Positions 62,340 to 64,000 of a stretch of 64,000 bases of DNA are shown piece after piece. The stretch is taken from assembly GCA_026745465.1 (NCBI GenBank), contig JACYXH010000479.1, positions 6,654,511-6,718,510 of the forward strand. The letters are read 5' to 3'. Source of the DNA: Lota lota. Lineage: Eukaryota > Chordata > Actinopteri > Gadiformes > Lotidae. The translations under genes and the position numbers were made by a program. Position 1 is the first letter of the stretch, and each line of letters opens with the position of its first letter. The notes beneath the pieces were generated by a model, which had not been told where the DNA came from, searched no databases, and saw only the letters and a list, made by a program, of their open reading frames with translations.

Positions 62340-62544
62340 TGTCTGCGAAAGAGCAAGAGAGAGAGAGCGAGACAAAGAGAGTGAGTGAGTGCAAGAAAGG
62401 GAGAACAAGAGCAAAAGAGAGAGAAAGACCCAGACAGAGAGACAGACAGATAGACAGACAGAGCTAGTGAGAGAGCTAACGTGAGAGACAGAGACAAAGA
62501 CAGAGAGCGGGACAGAGAGCGAGAGACACAGAGCGAGAGAGAGT

Positions 62545-62576
<32 letters not shown>
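62340..62576. repeat. purine-rich GA/GACAGA tract ending in a 32-base G homopolymer
   Basis: GAGAGA, GACAGACAGATAGACAGACA and GCGAGAGA units, then an uninterrupted G run at 62,545-62,576. Confidence 0.93.
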
Positions 62577-62577
<1 letters not shown>

Positions 62578-62639
62578 ATTAGTAAGCCCAGTCAATGTTT
62601 AAGGGGAGTGTATGAATGGGCCATGAATCAAAGTGACAC

Positions 62640-62835
62640 AGCTGGTCAGGTGTTCCTGCTGCGCTCTGCTGCTGGACCAACAGATTATTTAAACAACGGC
62701 CGGCTGAAAAGACAACAGCGGCCCACGGCAGAAGTTACCGGGAGGATCTGATTGAGTACATCAGCTCATTTCCGTATTGACGAGGTCTAATCGCACTGTG
62801 TAGAACACAAAACGGCTGAATAAATAGTGGAATAC
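62640..62835. other. candidate conserved non-coding element
   Basis: Contains ACAGATTATTTAAACAACGG, GATCTGATTGAGTACATCAG and GAGGTCTAATCGCACTG. Unique, and flanked on the left by homopolymer. Confidence 0.36.
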
Positions 62836-63134
62836 TCATTCAAGCTGTAGTAGCGGGGGCCCGACCAGACATGCTCAATCACAGAGCTCAGTGACCGAGA
62901 ACTCACATCCTTCTAGTATCTGGCAAAGAATGCTAATGTGTCATGGAGACATTAGAAACCCTTGATACAGGACTGCTTCATCAAGACTTAAAGGCTTGAA
63001 TGCATTTCAAATGTTCAGCATATCCCCCATATCTCTAGGTGGGGTGAGGTCTATTTGCAGCATAATAATATCAACAGTGGGACATTATAGTGTATTTTAT
63101 TTTCATTCTCGAGTCTGCCCATATGTTTGGGCAG

Positions 63135-63171
63135 ATATGTCAGACTCATTGCCCATATGTCAGACTCATTG
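63135..63171. repeat. 20-bp tandem duplication
   Basis: ATATGTCAGACTCATTG occurs at 63135-63151 and 63155-63171, a direct repeat with 20-bp period. Confidence 0.95.
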
Positions 63172-64000
63172 GCCATGATTTGAATTATTAATAATAACAC
63201 ATTTTTGTGTTGGATATTGAACATCAACATCTAAATAAATAGCGAATGTTCGTCGCTTACTTACTAATTTTTGTAATCTGTGGGTCAGTGGGAGAAGCAA
63301 GAAACTGCATTGACCTAAGCTTCCAGCCACAACACAAATCAATGACTGGTCTAACATCACCCTCTGCAGGTAAAGAACAGCATTGCGCCCTTTCATTTAT
63401 AAATACACCTTAGAACACCCTATATTAATTAATAAGCAAAGGCCCAAAGCACTGGTTATTTCAGGTTCTTTATTCAACCATAAATAATTAATACATAGGT
63501 AATCAGTAAAAGCAGGAGCGCTGATGCAAGACTAAATTTGAATCCCAGGTCTGTGTTAAAACCATGCTGTTCATCAGCACCCTTTGTCTTCAAACTTTCT
63601 GTAGGCCAAGTGAAATTTAAACGCACCACCAGGGAAATATACTAAATCCAAACATCCGAACGTGAAAAGTACTTTCACACTAATAAGCTCCTTTTTACTA
63701 CATACTTTTACAGCTACTGCTACCACTTATGCCGCGGACGGTAATTCTGACACAACCACCGCGAGCAGAAAGGAAACCCCAGACGACAGTGGAAGCAGAG
63801 CCTGCTTTTACGAGTCTCCCCAGCAATCCCTGCCGATACATACAGAGGATTAACAAAGAGCACATGGCTGAAACCGTGGCACGGTCTAAAACGCACTAAG
63901 ATATATGTACGTATGGCCTTCTTTATTCAAGACAATATGCCTTCAGCGGTGTCTAGCACCCTGTGAATGCTGCCAGTCACGCTGAAAGTTTTCATTTCTT

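Noticed and set aside
63490..63560. Possible tRNA B box (TTTGAATCCCAG)
   Set aside because: No A box at the right distance and no cloverleaf; likely chance.

Overview
The window is vertebrate nuclear DNA, most likely from a ray-finned fish. It has sparse exons with consensus splice sites, no operon structure, and very dense, long, near-perfect dinucleotide microsatellites. It also holds a tRNA-derived SINE whose tail resembles a common fish SINE family. The species cannot be named from this sequence alone.

Only one gene is securely recognised: fbxl17 (F-box and leucine-rich-repeat protein 17), on the minus strand. Two consecutive internal coding exons are present, at 15070-14963 and 3734-3604 (transcription runs right to left). 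Together they encode about 80 residues of the cysteine-containing LRR domain and join in frame. The rest of the gene (F-box and early LRRs upstream, last LRRs and C-terminal tail downstream) was not found and presumably lies beyond both edges. The window is therefore almost entirely intron: at least 3.6 kb after the second exon, an 11.2 kb intron between the exons, and at least 48.9 kb before the first exon.

Region by region: 1-3.6 kb is intron with a GA repeat and a (GT)43 tract that runs up to the 5' splice site of the 3.6 kb exon. 3.7-15 kb is intron with a (TG)/(AC) inverted pair, long purine-rich tracts and several unique TAAT-rich blocks. 15-32 kb holds two TATA/CATA arrays, one bounded by inverted repeats, many (TG)n tracts, a 39-base G run and several regulatory-looking blocks. 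32-42 kb holds two tRNA-like SINE remnants, a minisatellite, an AT-rich duplicated element, a 142-bp (AC)71 and a diverged dispersed repeat pair. 42-50 kb is the most unique part, with several homeodomain-site-rich blocks. 50-64 kb has five long TG tracts, C/G homopolymers, a large foldback hairpin at 54.66-54.80 kb, and a few exon-like fragments that could not be assigned.

Almost all long open reading frames here are translations of simple repeats (Cys-Val, His-Thr, Leu-Ser, Arg-Glu, Tyr-Ile polymers) and are not genes. The most interesting signals are the 5' splice site fused to a CA repeat, the strand bias of the long CA and GA tracts relative to fbxl17 transcription, the 54.7 kb foldback, the inverted-repeat-bounded TA array, and the many candidate conserved non-coding elements.
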